A stretch of 64,000 nt of DNA from Solimonas marina (GTDB lineage Bacteria; Pseudomonadota; Gammaproteobacteria; Nevskiales; Nevskiaceae): assembly GCF_012241385.1 (NCBI RefSeq), contig NZ_JAAVXB010000004.1, forward strand, positions 310,001-374,000. Direction: 5' to 3'. The translations under genes and the position numbers were made by a program. Below the pieces are notes generated by a model that was not told where the DNA came from, made no database searches, and was given only the letters and a program-made list of their open reading frames with translations. Position 1 is the first letter of the stretch. The number at the start of each line of letters is the position of its first letter. This document shows, piece by piece, positions 26,748 through 37,538 of the stretch.

Positions 26748-27058
26748 GTGACGCCGACCTCGACGCGACCGGTGTCGGTGATGCGCACGGGATAGCTGCG
26801 CACCGCCTCGGTCAGCGGCGCGCTGCGCACGGCGCCGGTGCGCAGATCGAACAGGCCTTGATGCAGCGGGCATTCGACGCAGCCGTCCTCGACAAAGCCG
26901 TCGGACAGGCGCGCCGCGCCGTGCGTGCACAGGTCGTGTAGCGCGAACAGCTCGTGTTCGACGCGGAAGATCGCAACCGGCTTGCCGCCGGCCTCGACGG
27001 CTGCTGGGCAGCCGTCTTCGAAGTCGGCTTCGGCGCCGACGTCATGCCAGGTGGTCAT
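26744..27058 (-). CDS. Rieske-type ferredoxin of an aromatic dioxygenase
   Basis: This 104-residue Rieske [2Fe-2S] ferredoxin shuttles electrons from the reductase to the terminal oxygenase. Cluster ligands are visible as C44-T-H46 (LCTHGAARL) and C63-P-L-H66 (ECPLHQGLF), with 16 residues between the pairs, as in dioxygenase ferredoxins. Length is normal. It starts 6 bp after the small-subunit gene stop and overlaps the reductase gene by GTGA, so the oxygenase system is encoded as one coupled unit. It corresponds in role to AndAb or NagAb. Confidence 0.95.
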   Translation of the reverse strand: MTTWHDVGAEADFEDGCPAAVEAGGKPVAIFRVEHELFALHDLCTHGAARLSDGFVEDGCVECPLHQGLFDLRTGAVRSAPLTEAVRSYPVRITDTGRVEVGVT

Positions 27059-27064
27059 GGCGTC

Positions 27065-27568
27065 TCAGATCGGCGTCGCGAGCAGGGTTTGCACGCGCGA
27101 GGTGTCGTAGATTGCGCGCTTGCTGCGGTAGCGCCAGCCGTCGGCCGTGCGCACCACTTCGTCTTCGTAGCGGCCGGCCTGGTAGACGAATGACTCGCCG
27201 TTCTGGCGGGTCTGCACGACGATGTAGCTGCTGCGCATCTTCGCGGTGTCGGCGTCGATGCGTTCGATGATCAGGCCCGACAGTGCGTGGCGATAGGCGT
27301 GCGCTTCGTAGATGTTGGCGTTGCGCAACGACACCACGCGGTCTTCCATCATGCCGCGGCTATCACAGAAGATGACACCGATCGGCAGGCCGGCGTCGGC
27401 GTTCTCGGCCGGCACGATCTCGTAGCGCGCGTCCTCGGTAAACAGCGGCGGCCAGTCTTCGAGGCGATCCTGGTCCAGCGTCGCGACATAGCGTTCCTGC
27501 AACTGGCTCAGCTCGAACCAGAGCAGCAGATCGTCGAGCGACGTCGTTGGCGTAGCGGTGGCGGTCAT
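27065..27568 (-). CDS. Aromatic-ring-hydroxylating dioxygenase small (beta) subunit
   Basis: This 167-residue NTF2-fold beta subunit of a Rieske non-heme iron oxygenase is structural, stabilising the alpha3beta3 hexamer. Seen: FELSQLQERYVATLDQDRLEDWPPLFTEDARYEIV at residues about 18-52, typical of the family, then RNANIYEAHAYRHALSGLII, and GESFVYQAGRYEDEVVRTADGWRYRSKRAIYDTSRV at the end. It starts 13 bp after the large-subunit stop and 6 bp before the ferredoxin gene. Composition and position match AndAd-type subunits, with salicylate 5-hydroxylase beta subunits the nearest alternative. Confidence 0.92.
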   Translation of the reverse strand: MTATATPTTSLDDLLLWFELSQLQERYVATLDQDRLEDWPPLFTEDARYEIVPAENADAGLPIGVIFCDSRGMMEDRVVSLRNANIYEAHAYRHALSGLIIERIDADTAKMRSSYIVVQTRQNGESFVYQAGRYEDEVVRTADGWRYRSKRAIYDTSRVQTLLATPI

Positions 27569-27581
27569 GGCGGCGTGATTC

Positions 27582-28850
27582 TCAAAGTCCCATCAGCTTC
27601 TGGTAGCCCGCCCAGAAACGGCGGATCAGGCTTTCGGTGATGATCGTGTCGGTCTGCGTCGGGTTGTCGCGCGACATTTCGATGACCGAGGTCGCCGTGC
27701 CGTCGCGCACCGTGCCGCGCTGCACCAGCTCGGTGGCCTCGGTGTCTTCCATCGAGATGTAGCCGGCCGGGCCGACCAGATTGGCCTGCTTGATGCGCAG
27801 CGCGCGCAGCTCCGGCGTGTCGTCCTCGTAACCGAAGAAATGGAAGATCAGCTCGAAATTGTTCGGGCCCTTCGGCAGCAGCTGGCGCGCAACCAGAGTG
27901 TTGTGAATCTGCTGGATGACCAGCTGCGGGAAGATCGGCTGAATGTGGTTGGTGCAGTCTTCGTCGTACTCGGAGACCATCGCCAGCACCGAGTCGTCCT
28001 TGAGGCTGAAGCCGTCGTCCATCGAGCGGATCTTCTGCTCGCGGTAGGCGCTGGCGGTTTCGTCAGTGTTCTTGGTCGCGGTGATGATGCTGTGCAGGCC
28101 ATGCGCCTCGTCGGCGATCGAGCGCGCCTTCATGCCGACGCGGAAGATGTTGAACGTGGTGTGGAACAGGTGCAGCAGGCTGGCGTGGTACGGATCCTTG
28201 ACGTTTTCCAGGTACAGCTTCCAGTTCGAGCGCGAGTACTGGCGCGTGCAGCCCAGGTATTCGACCGGCTTGTGGAAGATGCGGTCGACCCACGGCAGCA
28301 TCTGCGGGCCGATGTAGTCGGTCAGCGGCTGCACGCTGTCGCTGAAGGTGGCGAAGATCAGGCCGCGATAGTTCTCAACGCGCAGCTTGCGCAGATTGTG
28401 CTGCTTGGGATCGAAATCCTTGGGCATGCCGCTCATCTGCTTCTGGCCGCGCCGGAACGGCACGCCCTGCAGATCGCCTTCGCTGGAGAAGCTCCACTGG
28501 TGATAGACGCAGGTATGCGACGTCGCATTGCCGCGTAGCTGACGGCAGACCATGGCGCCGCGATGCGCGCAGCGGTTGACCCAGGCGGCGAAGCCGGACT
28601 CGGTGCGCGTCACGACCACCGGCGTGTCGCCGACGAAGGTGCTCTTGAAGTCGCCGACGTTCTTCAGCTCGGCCTCGAGCGCGACGAAATTCCAGGTCGG
28701 ACCACGATAGATCCGCTCCTGTTCGAGATCGTAGATCTCCTGGGAACTGAACACCGCATACGGCACCCGGGAGCCATCGTCGCGGGGAAAGTGAACGAGC
28801 GGCGGGGCACCACTTGGGAAGGGGGAGGTAGCCTGCTGTGTAGTGCTCAT
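27582..28850 (-). CDS. andAc: Aromatic dioxygenase large subunit, probable anthranilate 1,2-dioxygenase (AndAc-like)
   Basis: This 422-residue terminal oxygenase alpha subunit binds a Rieske cluster (C94-A-H96 and C114-V-Y-H117) and the mononuclear iron (H222 and H227 in NVKDPYHASLLHLFH, with D219 bridging). It should cis-dihydroxylate an amino- or hydroxy-benzoate, and with kynA-kynB-kynU behind it the natural substrate is anthranilate, giving catechol, CO2 and ammonium. The sequence family (AndAc/NagG group) also includes salicylate 5-hydroxylase, so substrate rests on context. CGGAG lies 9 bp before the ATG. It is the first gene of the long minus-strand cluster, and the promoter should lie between 28851 and 29076. 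Confidence 0.85.
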   Translation of the reverse strand: MSTTQQATSPFPSGAPPLVHFPRDDGSRVPYAVFSSQEIYDLEQERIYRGPTWNFVALEAELKNVGDFKSTFVGDTPVVVTRTESGFAAWVNRCAHRGAMVCRQLRGNATSHTCVYHQWSFSSEGDLQGVPFRRGQKQMSGMPKDFDPKQHNLRKLRVENYRGLIFATFSDSVQPLTDYIGPQMLPWVDRIFHKPVEYLGCTRQYSRSNWKLYLENVKDPYHASLLHLFHTTFNIFRVGMKARSIADEAHGLHSIITATKNTDETASAYREQKIRSMDDGFSLKDDSVLAMVSEYDEDCTNHIQPIFPQLVIQQIHNTLVARQLLPKGPNNFELIFHFFGYEDDTPELRALRIKQANLVGPAGYISMEDTEATELVQRGTVRDGTATSVIEMSRDNPTQTDTIITESLIRRFWAGYQKLMGL

Positions 28851-28920
28851 GTCACGAATCTCCGGCGCCTAGGGCGGGGCGCGCTGCGACCATGGTGGGA
28901 AGGGGTGCCGCAGCGGTGTG

Positions 28921-28934
28921 GGATAAGCCTATCC
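28921..28934. promoter_or_regulatory. Short inverted repeat in the divergent promoter region, possible LysR site
   Basis: GGATA-AGCC-TATCC lies 71 bp upstream of the dioxygenase large-subunit start, in the gap shared with the divergent radical SAM gene. Its position fits a regulator site for the aromatic/tryptophan operon. It is short, and no -35/-10 pair is convincing on either strand, so the call is weak. Confidence 0.3.
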
Positions 28935-28998
28935 ACGCAGGCTCTTGATTCAATTACGACCGGCGCGAGCTTCGTTGCGTTTTGAGCAAGAATCCGGC

Positions 28999-29039
28999 GC
29001 GGCCGGCGGGTTTTCAGGCTCAAGTGCTGAGCCGGCCGC
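28999..29039. repeat. Inverted repeat upstream of the radical SAM gene
   Basis: GCGGCCGGC (28999-29007) and GCCGGCCGC (29031-29039) form a 9-bp stem with a 23-nt loop, ending 37 bp before the radical SAM start codon. Its function is not evident; it may be a 5'-leader structure. Confidence 0.4.
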
Positions 29040-29076
29040 GGCGCATAATGAGCGGCGGACAACAGGCGGCGGGACG

Positions 29077-30183
29077 ATGGCAGTGGGTGGACGCGACGAC
29101 AGAGCGGTGACCAGGGGGCGCGGTGCAGCGTCGAACCCGCAAGGCCGCTTCGAGAGCCGCAGCCGAGAGGCTTTCGACGACGGCTACGACCGGCCGGACG
29201 ACGAGATCGGCACGCCGCCTCTGAAGACGACGCTGCACGTCGAGCGCGCACGGACCATCATCGCCCGCAACGAGTCGCCGGACATTCCGTTCACGCAATC
29301 GATCAATCCATACCGTGGTTGTGAGCACGGCTGCATCTACTGCTATGCGCGCCCCAGCCACGCCTATCTGAACCTGTCGCCGGGCCTGGATTTCGAAACG
29401 CAGCTGTTTTACAAGCCGAATGCGGCGGCCTTGCTCGAAGCCGAGCTGCGCAAGCCCGGCTATCGCTGCTCGGTGATCTCGCTCGGCGCCAATACCGACC
29501 CCTATCAGCCGATCGAGCGCGAGCTGGGCATCACGCGCAGCCTGTTGGAGGTGATGGCCCGCTTTCGCCAGCCGGTCGGCATCGTCACCAAGGCGGCGGC
29601 GCTGATCGAGCGCGACATCGACCTGCTACAGGATCTGGCGCGCGACGATCTGGTCAATGTGGCGCTGTCGATCACCACTTTGCGCCCCGAGCTCAAGCGC
29701 ACGCTGGAGCCGCGCGCCGCGTCCGGTGCTGCGCGCCTGCGCACGCTGCGGCGGCTGGCGGACGCCGGCATTCCGACCATGGTGATGTTTTCGCCGGTCA
29801 TCCCATTCGTGAACGATGCCGAGCTGGAGGCCGTGCTCGGTGCCGCGCGCGATGCCGGCGCAAGACGCGCCAGCTACATCATGATGCGCCTGCCCTATGA
29901 GGTGAAGGACTTGTTCCGCGAGTGGCTGGAGCTGCACTTTCCGCAGCGCGCCGCGCATGTCATGAGCCTGGTCCGGCAGATGCGCGGCGGCCGCGACAAC
30001 GACCCGCAATTCGGCCAGCGCATGACCGGGGAGGGCGAGTACGCGGCGGTGATCGCGCAGCGCTTCCGCCTCGCGGCGAAACGCTTCGGCTTGATCGAGC
30101 GCGACGGCTTCGGTACGCCGCTGCGTTGTGACGCCTTTCGAGTGCCGCCACAGGCCGGTGATCAGCTGAGCCTGACGCTGTGA
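29077..30183 (+). CDS. PA0069-family radical SAM protein
   Basis: This 368-residue radical SAM enzyme belongs to the PA0069/SplB-like group of uncharacterised proteins. Seen: the 4Fe-4S cysteines C82-x3-C86-x2-C89 in GCEHGCIYCYAR, followed by PSHAYLNLSPGLDFETQLFYKPNAAALLEAEL, ISLGANTDPYQPIER and the segment VALSITTLRPELKRTLEPRAAS, all typical of the family. No substrate is established. The ATG at 29077 follows GGCGGGA; an out-of-frame ATG at 29048 is not used. It is divergent from the dioxygenase operon and 49 bp before the TrpB-like gene. Confidence 0.9.
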   Translation: MAVGGRDDRAVTRGRGAASNPQGRFESRSREAFDDGYDRPDDEIGTPPLKTTLHVERARTIIARNESPDIPFTQSINPYRGCEHGCIYCYARPSHAYLNLSPGLDFETQLFYKPNAAALLEAELRKPGYRCSVISLGANTDPYQPIERELGITRSLLEVMARFRQPVGIVTKAAALIERDIDLLQDLARDDLVNVALSITTLRPELKRTLEPRAASGAARLRTLRRLADAGIPTMVMFSPVIPFVNDAELEAVLGAARDAGARRASYIMMRLPYEVKDLFREWLELHFPQRAAHVMSLVRQMRGGRDNDPQFGQRMTGEGEYAAVIAQRFRLAAKRFGLIERDGFGTPLRCDAFRVPPQAGDQLSLTL

Positions 30184-30232
30184 ACACGGCAGCGTCCTAT
30201 ACTGCGTGCCTCGACGATTCAGGGACATGATC

Positions 30233-31705
30233 ATGGTTGCTGATGTGGCCGCAGCGAGCCCCGAAGGCGGGGTTTTCTACGAGGATCTGGAAAAGCTGTT
30301 GCTGGAGCAGATCGCACGTGAACCGCAGCAGCTCGATGCGCGCCTGCGGCTGGCCGAGTTGTATTACGAGATGCGCAAGACCGACGCCTTTCTGTTTCAG
30401 GCGCGCTACGTGCACCAGCAGATTCCCGGCGGCGAGCAATCGACCGAGTGGCGCAAGATCATCAGCATGGGGCGCATGATTGCGCCTCGGGATCCGCTGT
30501 TCGTCGACGCCGAAATTGGCGACCGTATCGAATTCGTCTCGGCGCGGCCGACGGCGGCGCCGTCGCCGGCGGCACCGGCGCACGGCTACACGCGCATCGG
30601 CGAGGAAGAGCGCTTCCGCAAGCCGCTCGCGGAGGTCGCCGCGGCCTACGAGGTGATCCGCCGCGATCCGCGCTTCATCTCCGAACTGGACATGGAGCTG
30701 ATCCAGAGTGCTGGGCACCCGACCTCGCTGCAATTTGCCGAGCGGCTCAGCCGCCATGTCGGTGGGGCCCGCATCTACCTCAAGCGTGATGACATCGGCA
30801 GTCAGCCGGCGCACCTGCTGGCGGCGGTGCTCGGCCAGGCGATGCTGGCCAAGCGCATGGGCAAGAAGACCCTGGTGTCATTCAGCCCGACCGGCCGCAG
30901 CGGCGTGGTGGTGGCATCGATTGCCGCACGTCTGGGCTTGCAGGCCATCGTCTACATGGACAGCGAGCAGATGCAGCTGCATGCCGGCAACGTGTTCCGC
31001 ATGTGGCTGGCCGGCGCCAGCGTCACCGAGTCCGGCACCGGTGAGGGGCGCAAGAAGGCGGTCGATATCCGTCAGGCGGCCTGGGACCACTGGGCGGCGC
31101 ACAGCGCCGACTGCTTCCTGGTCATGGGCCTGGAGGCTGCGCCGCATCCGTACCCGATGGTGACGCTGGACTTCGCGGCGGTGGCCGGTCGCGAATGCCG
31201 TCGTCAGCTCTATGTCGTTAACAAGCAGGTGCCGAGCCTGCTCGTCGCCCGCGCCGGCGACAATGCCGATGCGATCGGCTTGTTTCCGCCGTTTCTCAAG
31301 GCAATGAGTACGCGCCTGGTCTGTGTCGAGGGCTCGGACTATCTCGATCGTGCGACGCGCGACCAGCAAGAGCAGGCCGCCGGGCTGACGCTGCAGGAGC
31401 AGCGTCGCGCGGCGCTGATCATGGAAGGCATGGACTATCCGCGCACCACGCGTGAGCACGCCTGGCTCAAGGCCAGCGGCCGCGTCGAGTACGTCAAGGG
31501 CGCGTCCTCGTCGGCCAAACGCGCCGTTTACGATCTGAGCCGCCACGAGGGCGTGATTCCGGCCATTCAGACCGCCTACGCGCTAGGCTGGGCCTGCGAC
31601 GAGGCGGCGAAGATGTCGGCCGAGCAGATCGTCGTCGTGATGATGTCCGAGAATGTCGACAAGAATATCTGGGAAATCGGCAAGGCGATGGGGGTTCCGC
31701 TTTAA
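30233..31705 (+). CDS. TrpB-fold protein lacking the PLP lysine (probable pseudoenzyme)
   Basis: This 490-residue protein has residues about 150-490 that clearly follow the tryptophan synthase beta-chain fold: [32 protein letters not shown]-like APHPYPM and the ending [15 protein letters not shown]. However, the PLP-lysine segment GAHK-x-N reads PAHLL, so the lysine position (L195) is leucine. The catalytic glutamate position reads phenylalanine (F217), and the phosphate loop GGGSN reads GDNAD. A preceding 110-residue helical extension (about residues 8-75) has one TPR-like unit, [19 protein letters not shown] 30233 is chosen for AGGG at 8-bp spacing. It sits just upstream of carA. A regulatory or scaffold role is inferred. 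Confidence 0.8.
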   Translation: MVADVAAASPEGGVFYEDLEKLLLEQIAREPQQLDARLRLAELYYEMRKTDAFLFQARYVHQQIPGGEQSTEWRKIISMGRMIAPRDPLFVDAEIGDRIEFVSARPTAAPSPAAPAHGYTRIGEEERFRKPLAEVAAAYEVIRRDPRFISELDMELIQSAGHPTSLQFAERLSRHVGGARIYLKRDDIGSQPAHLLAAVLGQAMLAKRMGKKTLVSFSPTGRSGVVVASIAARLGLQAIVYMDSEQMQLHAGNVFRMWLAGASVTESGTGEGRKKAVDIRQAAWDHWAAHSADCFLVMGLEAAPHPYPMVTLDFAAVAGRECRRQLYVVNKQVPSLLVARAGDNADAIGLFPPFLKAMSTRLVCVEGSDYLDRATRDQQEQAAGLTLQEQRRAALIMEGMDYPRTTREHAWLKASGRVEYVKGASSSAKRAVYDLSRHEGVIPAIQTAYALGWACDEAAKMSAEQIVVVMMSENVDKNIWEIGKAMGVPL

Positions 31706-31743
31706 TTCGGTGCACGAAGTGGTGTTGCAGCGCCGCAAGATCG

Positions 31744-31792
31744 TATAAAATCAGTCACCAGACTCGGCACGGGGGCTCAGCGCCCCCGTTTT
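31744..31792 (+). promoter_or_regulatory. carA leader: -10-like TATAAA and GC hairpin with T-run
   Basis: TATAAA (31744-31749) resembles a -10 box. 21 bp further a 7-bp stem, CGGGGGC (31770-31776) with GCCCCCG (31782-31788), is followed by TTTT, ending 30 bp before carA. The hairpin could terminate transcription from the TrpB-like gene or act as an attenuator in the carA leader. A good -35 could not be placed, so the promoter call is tentative. Confidence 0.5.
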
Positions 31793-31821
31793 CGTGTCCG
31801 TCACTTCGAATTAGAACGCTT

Positions 31822-32958
31822 ATGACCGACTTCAAACCGGCCCTGCTGGCCCTCGCCGATGGTTCCATCTTCCGAGGCGTTTCCATTGGCAGTGACGGTC
31901 AAACAGTCGGCGAGGTCGTATTCAATACCGCGATGACCGGTTACCAGGAGATCCTCACGGATCCCTCGTATCGCGAGCAGATCGTGACGCTGACCTACCC
32001 GCATATCGGCAATGTCGGCACCAATGTCGAGGATATGGAGTCCGGCCAGGTGCACATCGCCGGGCTGGTGCTGCGCGAGGTGCCGCGCAAACACAGCAAC
32101 TTCCGCTCGACGCAGGACTTTCGCGAATACCTGAAGGCCAACAAGACGGTCGCCATCGCCGGTATCGACACCCGCCGCCTGACGCGCATCCTGCGCGACA
32201 AGGGCGCGCAGAACGGCTGCATCCTCGCTGGCGGCCGCATCACCGAGAAGAAGGCGCTGGAAGCGGCGCGCGGCTTCCCCGGCCTGAAGGGCATGGATCT
32301 GGCCAAGGTCGTGACCACCGCCAAGGCGTATCCGTGGACCACCGGGTCGTGGACGATCGAGACCAACCGCGAGGTCGAAAAGAAGGATGGCCGCTTCCAC
32401 GTCGTCGCCTACGACTTCGGCGTCAAGCGCAACATCCTGCGCCTGCTGATCGACCGCGACTGCCGCGTGACCGTGGTACCGGCCAAGACCACCGCCGCCG
32501 AAGTGCTCAAGCTCAAGCCGGATGGCGTGATGCTGACCAACGGTCCTGGTGATCCGGAGCCCTGCGACTACGCGATCACCGCGACGCGTACGCTGCTGGC
32601 GAAGAAAATCCCGATCTTCGGCATCTGTCTCGGCCACCAGATCCTCGGCCTGGCGCTCGGCGCGCAGACGATGAAGATGAAGCTCGGCCATCACGGTGCC
32701 AACCATCCGGTGCAGGATCTCGAGACCGGCCGTGTGATGATCACCAGCCAGAACCACGGCTTCGCGGTCGACGAGGCGACGCTGCCGGCCAATGTCGTGG
32801 CCACGCACCGCTCGCTGTTCGACGGGTCGAACCAGGGATTGCGCGTCACCGACGCGCCGGCGTTCAGTTTCCAGGGCCACCCCGAGGCGAGCCCCGGTCC
32901 GCACGACGTGAGCGAACTGTTCGATCGCTTCGTGCAGCTGATGGCGGATCGCCGCTAA
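31822..32958 (+). CDS. carA: Carbamoyl-phosphate synthase small subunit (glutaminase)
   Basis: This 378-residue glutamine amidotransferase subunit supplies ammonia to CarB for carbamoyl phosphate synthesis feeding arginine and pyrimidine pathways. Seen: the N-terminal domain with [17 protein letters not shown] and [27 protein letters not shown], and a class I amidotransferase domain with the nucleophile cysteine in [15 protein letters not shown] and H-P-E in [11 protein letters not shown]. All catalytic residues are present. The start follows the T-rich leader hairpin by 30 bp. The LysE-like gene starts 4 bp after its stop, so carA, the exporter and carB appear to share one transcript. Confidence 0.97.
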   Translation: MTDFKPALLALADGSIFRGVSIGSDGQTVGEVVFNTAMTGYQEILTDPSYREQIVTLTYPHIGNVGTNVEDMESGQVHIAGLVLREVPRKHSNFRSTQDFREYLKANKTVAIAGIDTRRLTRILRDKGAQNGCILAGGRITEKKALEAARGFPGLKGMDLAKVVTTAKAYPWTTGSWTIETNREVEKKDGRFHVVAYDFGVKRNILRLLIDRDCRVTVVPAKTTAAEVLKLKPDGVMLTNGPGDPEPCDYAITATRTLLAKKIPIFGICLGHQILGLALGAQTMKMKLGHHGANHPVQDLETGRVMITSQNHGFAVDEATLPANVVATHRSLFDGSNQGLRVTDAPAFSFQGHPEASPGPHDVSELFDRFVQLMADRR

Positions 32959-32962
32959 GACC

Positions 32963-33610
32963 ATGTTGGGAATCACCGACATCACCACGTACTTGCTCGG
33001 CGTGGTGGTCATCGTTCTGCTGCCCGGCCCGAACTCGATGTTCGTGCTCAGCGTCGCCGCCCGCAGCGGCGTGCGCCGCGGTTACCGTGCCGCGCTCGGC
33101 GTGTTCATTGGCGATGCGCTGCTGATGGTGCTGGCGGCGGCCGGCGTCGCCTCGCTGTTGCGCGCCTACCCGGAGCTGTTCTTCGGCCTCAAGTGGGCCG
33201 GCGCCGCGTACCTGGCGTGGCTGGGTGCCAACATGTTGATTGCCGCCTGGCGCGGCTGGCGCCGCGATCCGGCCGAGGTTGTCGCCAGCCTGCCGGCGGC
33301 GCCGGTGCGTGATCCGCTGCGCCGGGCGCTGACGATCAGCCTGCTGAATCCGAAGGCGATCCTGTTCTTTTTGTCTTTTTTCATCCAGTTCGTCGACCGC
33401 CAGTACGCCCATCCGGCGTTGTCGTTCTTCGTGCTGGGCCTGATCGCACAGTGCGTCAGCTTCGTGTACCTGAGCACGCTGATCCTGTTCGGTCACCGCC
33501 TCGCCGCGACGTTCCGCGCGCGCCGCCGTCTCAGCGCCGGCGCGACGGGCGGGGTCGGGGCCTTGTTCCTCAGCTTTAGCGCGCGGCTGGCGACAGCCGC
33601 CGTGACCTAA
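32963..33610 (+). CDS. LysE/RhtB-family amino acid exporter
   Basis: This 215-residue LysE-family translocator has about six hydrophobic segments and sits in the inner membrane. Seen: VVVIVLLPGPNSMFVLSVAARSGVRRGYRAALGVFIGDALLMVLAAAG, with the conserved PGPN turn and the G-x-x-G-D helix, and the LNPKAILFFLSFFIQF segment in the fifth helix region. Closest by look to LeuE/RhtB-type exporters of neutral amino acids. It starts 4 bp after carA and ends 15 bp before carB, a very unusual insertion in this conserved pair. Cargo is unknown. Because carbamoyl phosphate feeds arginine synthesis, export of a related amino acid is conceivable. Confidence 0.92.
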   Translation: MLGITDITTYLLGVVVIVLLPGPNSMFVLSVAARSGVRRGYRAALGVFIGDALLMVLAAAGVASLLRAYPELFFGLKWAGAAYLAWLGANMLIAAWRGWRRDPAEVVASLPAAPVRDPLRRALTISLLNPKAILFFLSFFIQFVDRQYAHPALSFFVLGLIAQCVSFVYLSTLILFGHRLAATFRARRRLSAGATGGVGALFLSFSARLATAAVT

Positions 33611-33625
33611 CACTTAGAGTCGAAG

Positions 33626-36856
<3,231 letters not shown>

Positions 36857-36929
36857 GACCGCGCCGGTGGTCCTGCGCCCGGGGAGTGGGCGCCGGGCCG
36901 AGCCGGTGGTATCTTAGGTCATCCCGTAG

Positions 36930-36970
36930 AGACCTCCGCCGGCAGTCACTGGCTGGCGAGAGGTCTTTTT
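36930..36970 (+). terminator. Terminator/leader hairpin between carB and greA
   Basis: AGACCTC (36930-36936) pairs with GAGGTCT (36960-36966), extended by CGCC (36937-36940) with GGCG (36955-36958), and followed by TTTTT. It ends 31 bp before greA. It may stop carB transcripts, or function within the greA leader, where E. coli has a comparable attenuating structure. Confidence 0.75.
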
Positions 36971-37001
36971 GTCCATTTTCCGAAGTCCGGGACCGTAATT
37001 C

Positions 37002-37478
37002 ATGAACAAGACCCCGATGACGCTGCGCGGCGCCGATCAGCTGCGCGAAGAACTGCGGCAGCGCAAGAGCGAGCTGCGGCCGAAGATCATTGCCTCGATC
37101 GAAGAGGCGCGCCAGCACGGCGATCTCAAGGAGAACGCCGAGTATCACGCCGCGCGCGAACAGCATGGCTTCAACGAGGGTCGTATCCAGGAAATCGAGG
37201 CCAAGTTGTCGAGTGCGCAAGTGATTGACCCGACACAGGTTGCGGCCAACGGCAAGGTGATTTTCGGGGCCACGGTGGAGCTCGCCGATGCCGATAGCGG
37301 CGACGAGCAGACCTGGCAGATCGTCGGTGAGGACGAGGCCGACGTAAAAGCCGGGCGCATTTCGTTCAACAGCCCGATCGCGCGTGCGCTGATCGGCAAA
37401 GCCGAAGGCGATATCGCCCAGGTCGTCACGCCGCAAGGCATCCGCGAGTTCGAGGTCGTCAGCATCCGTTACGTCTGA
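37002..37478 (+). CDS. greA: Transcription elongation factor GreA
   Basis: This 158-residue factor rescues backtracked RNA polymerase by stimulating transcript cleavage. Seen: the N-terminal coiled coil (about residues 10-75: [24 protein letters not shown] followed by the acidic-tip [15 protein letters not shown]), then the C-terminal FKBP-like domain with [22 protein letters not shown] and [14 protein letters not shown]. The acidic residues at the coiled-coil tip (D and E in DLKENAEY) are in place. Length equals E. coli GreA. It lies 145 bp after carB behind a terminator, and 60 bp before rlmE. Confidence 0.97.
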   Translation: MNKTPMTLRGADQLREELRQRKSELRPKIIASIEEARQHGDLKENAEYHAAREQHGFNEGRIQEIEAKLSSAQVIDPTQVAANGKVIFGATVELADADSGDEQTWQIVGEDEADVKAGRISFNSPIARALIGKAEGDIAQVVTPQGIREFEVVSIRYV

Positions 37479-37538
37479 ACGGCTTGCGCGAATCGCCCGG
37501 ACTCTTGAATCCTGGCGATCCGGCTGCATAAGGACGGC

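Noticed and set aside
27582-28850. Salicylate 5-hydroxylase (nagG) as the product name of the large subunit
   Set aside because: The family does include it, but the adjacent kynA-kynB-kynU genes make anthranilate the more likely substrate; not excluded from sequence alone.
30233-31705. Annotation as active tryptophan synthase beta chain (trpB)
   Set aside because: The PLP lysine, catalytic glutamate and phosphate loop are all replaced, and no trpA or trpF is adjacent.
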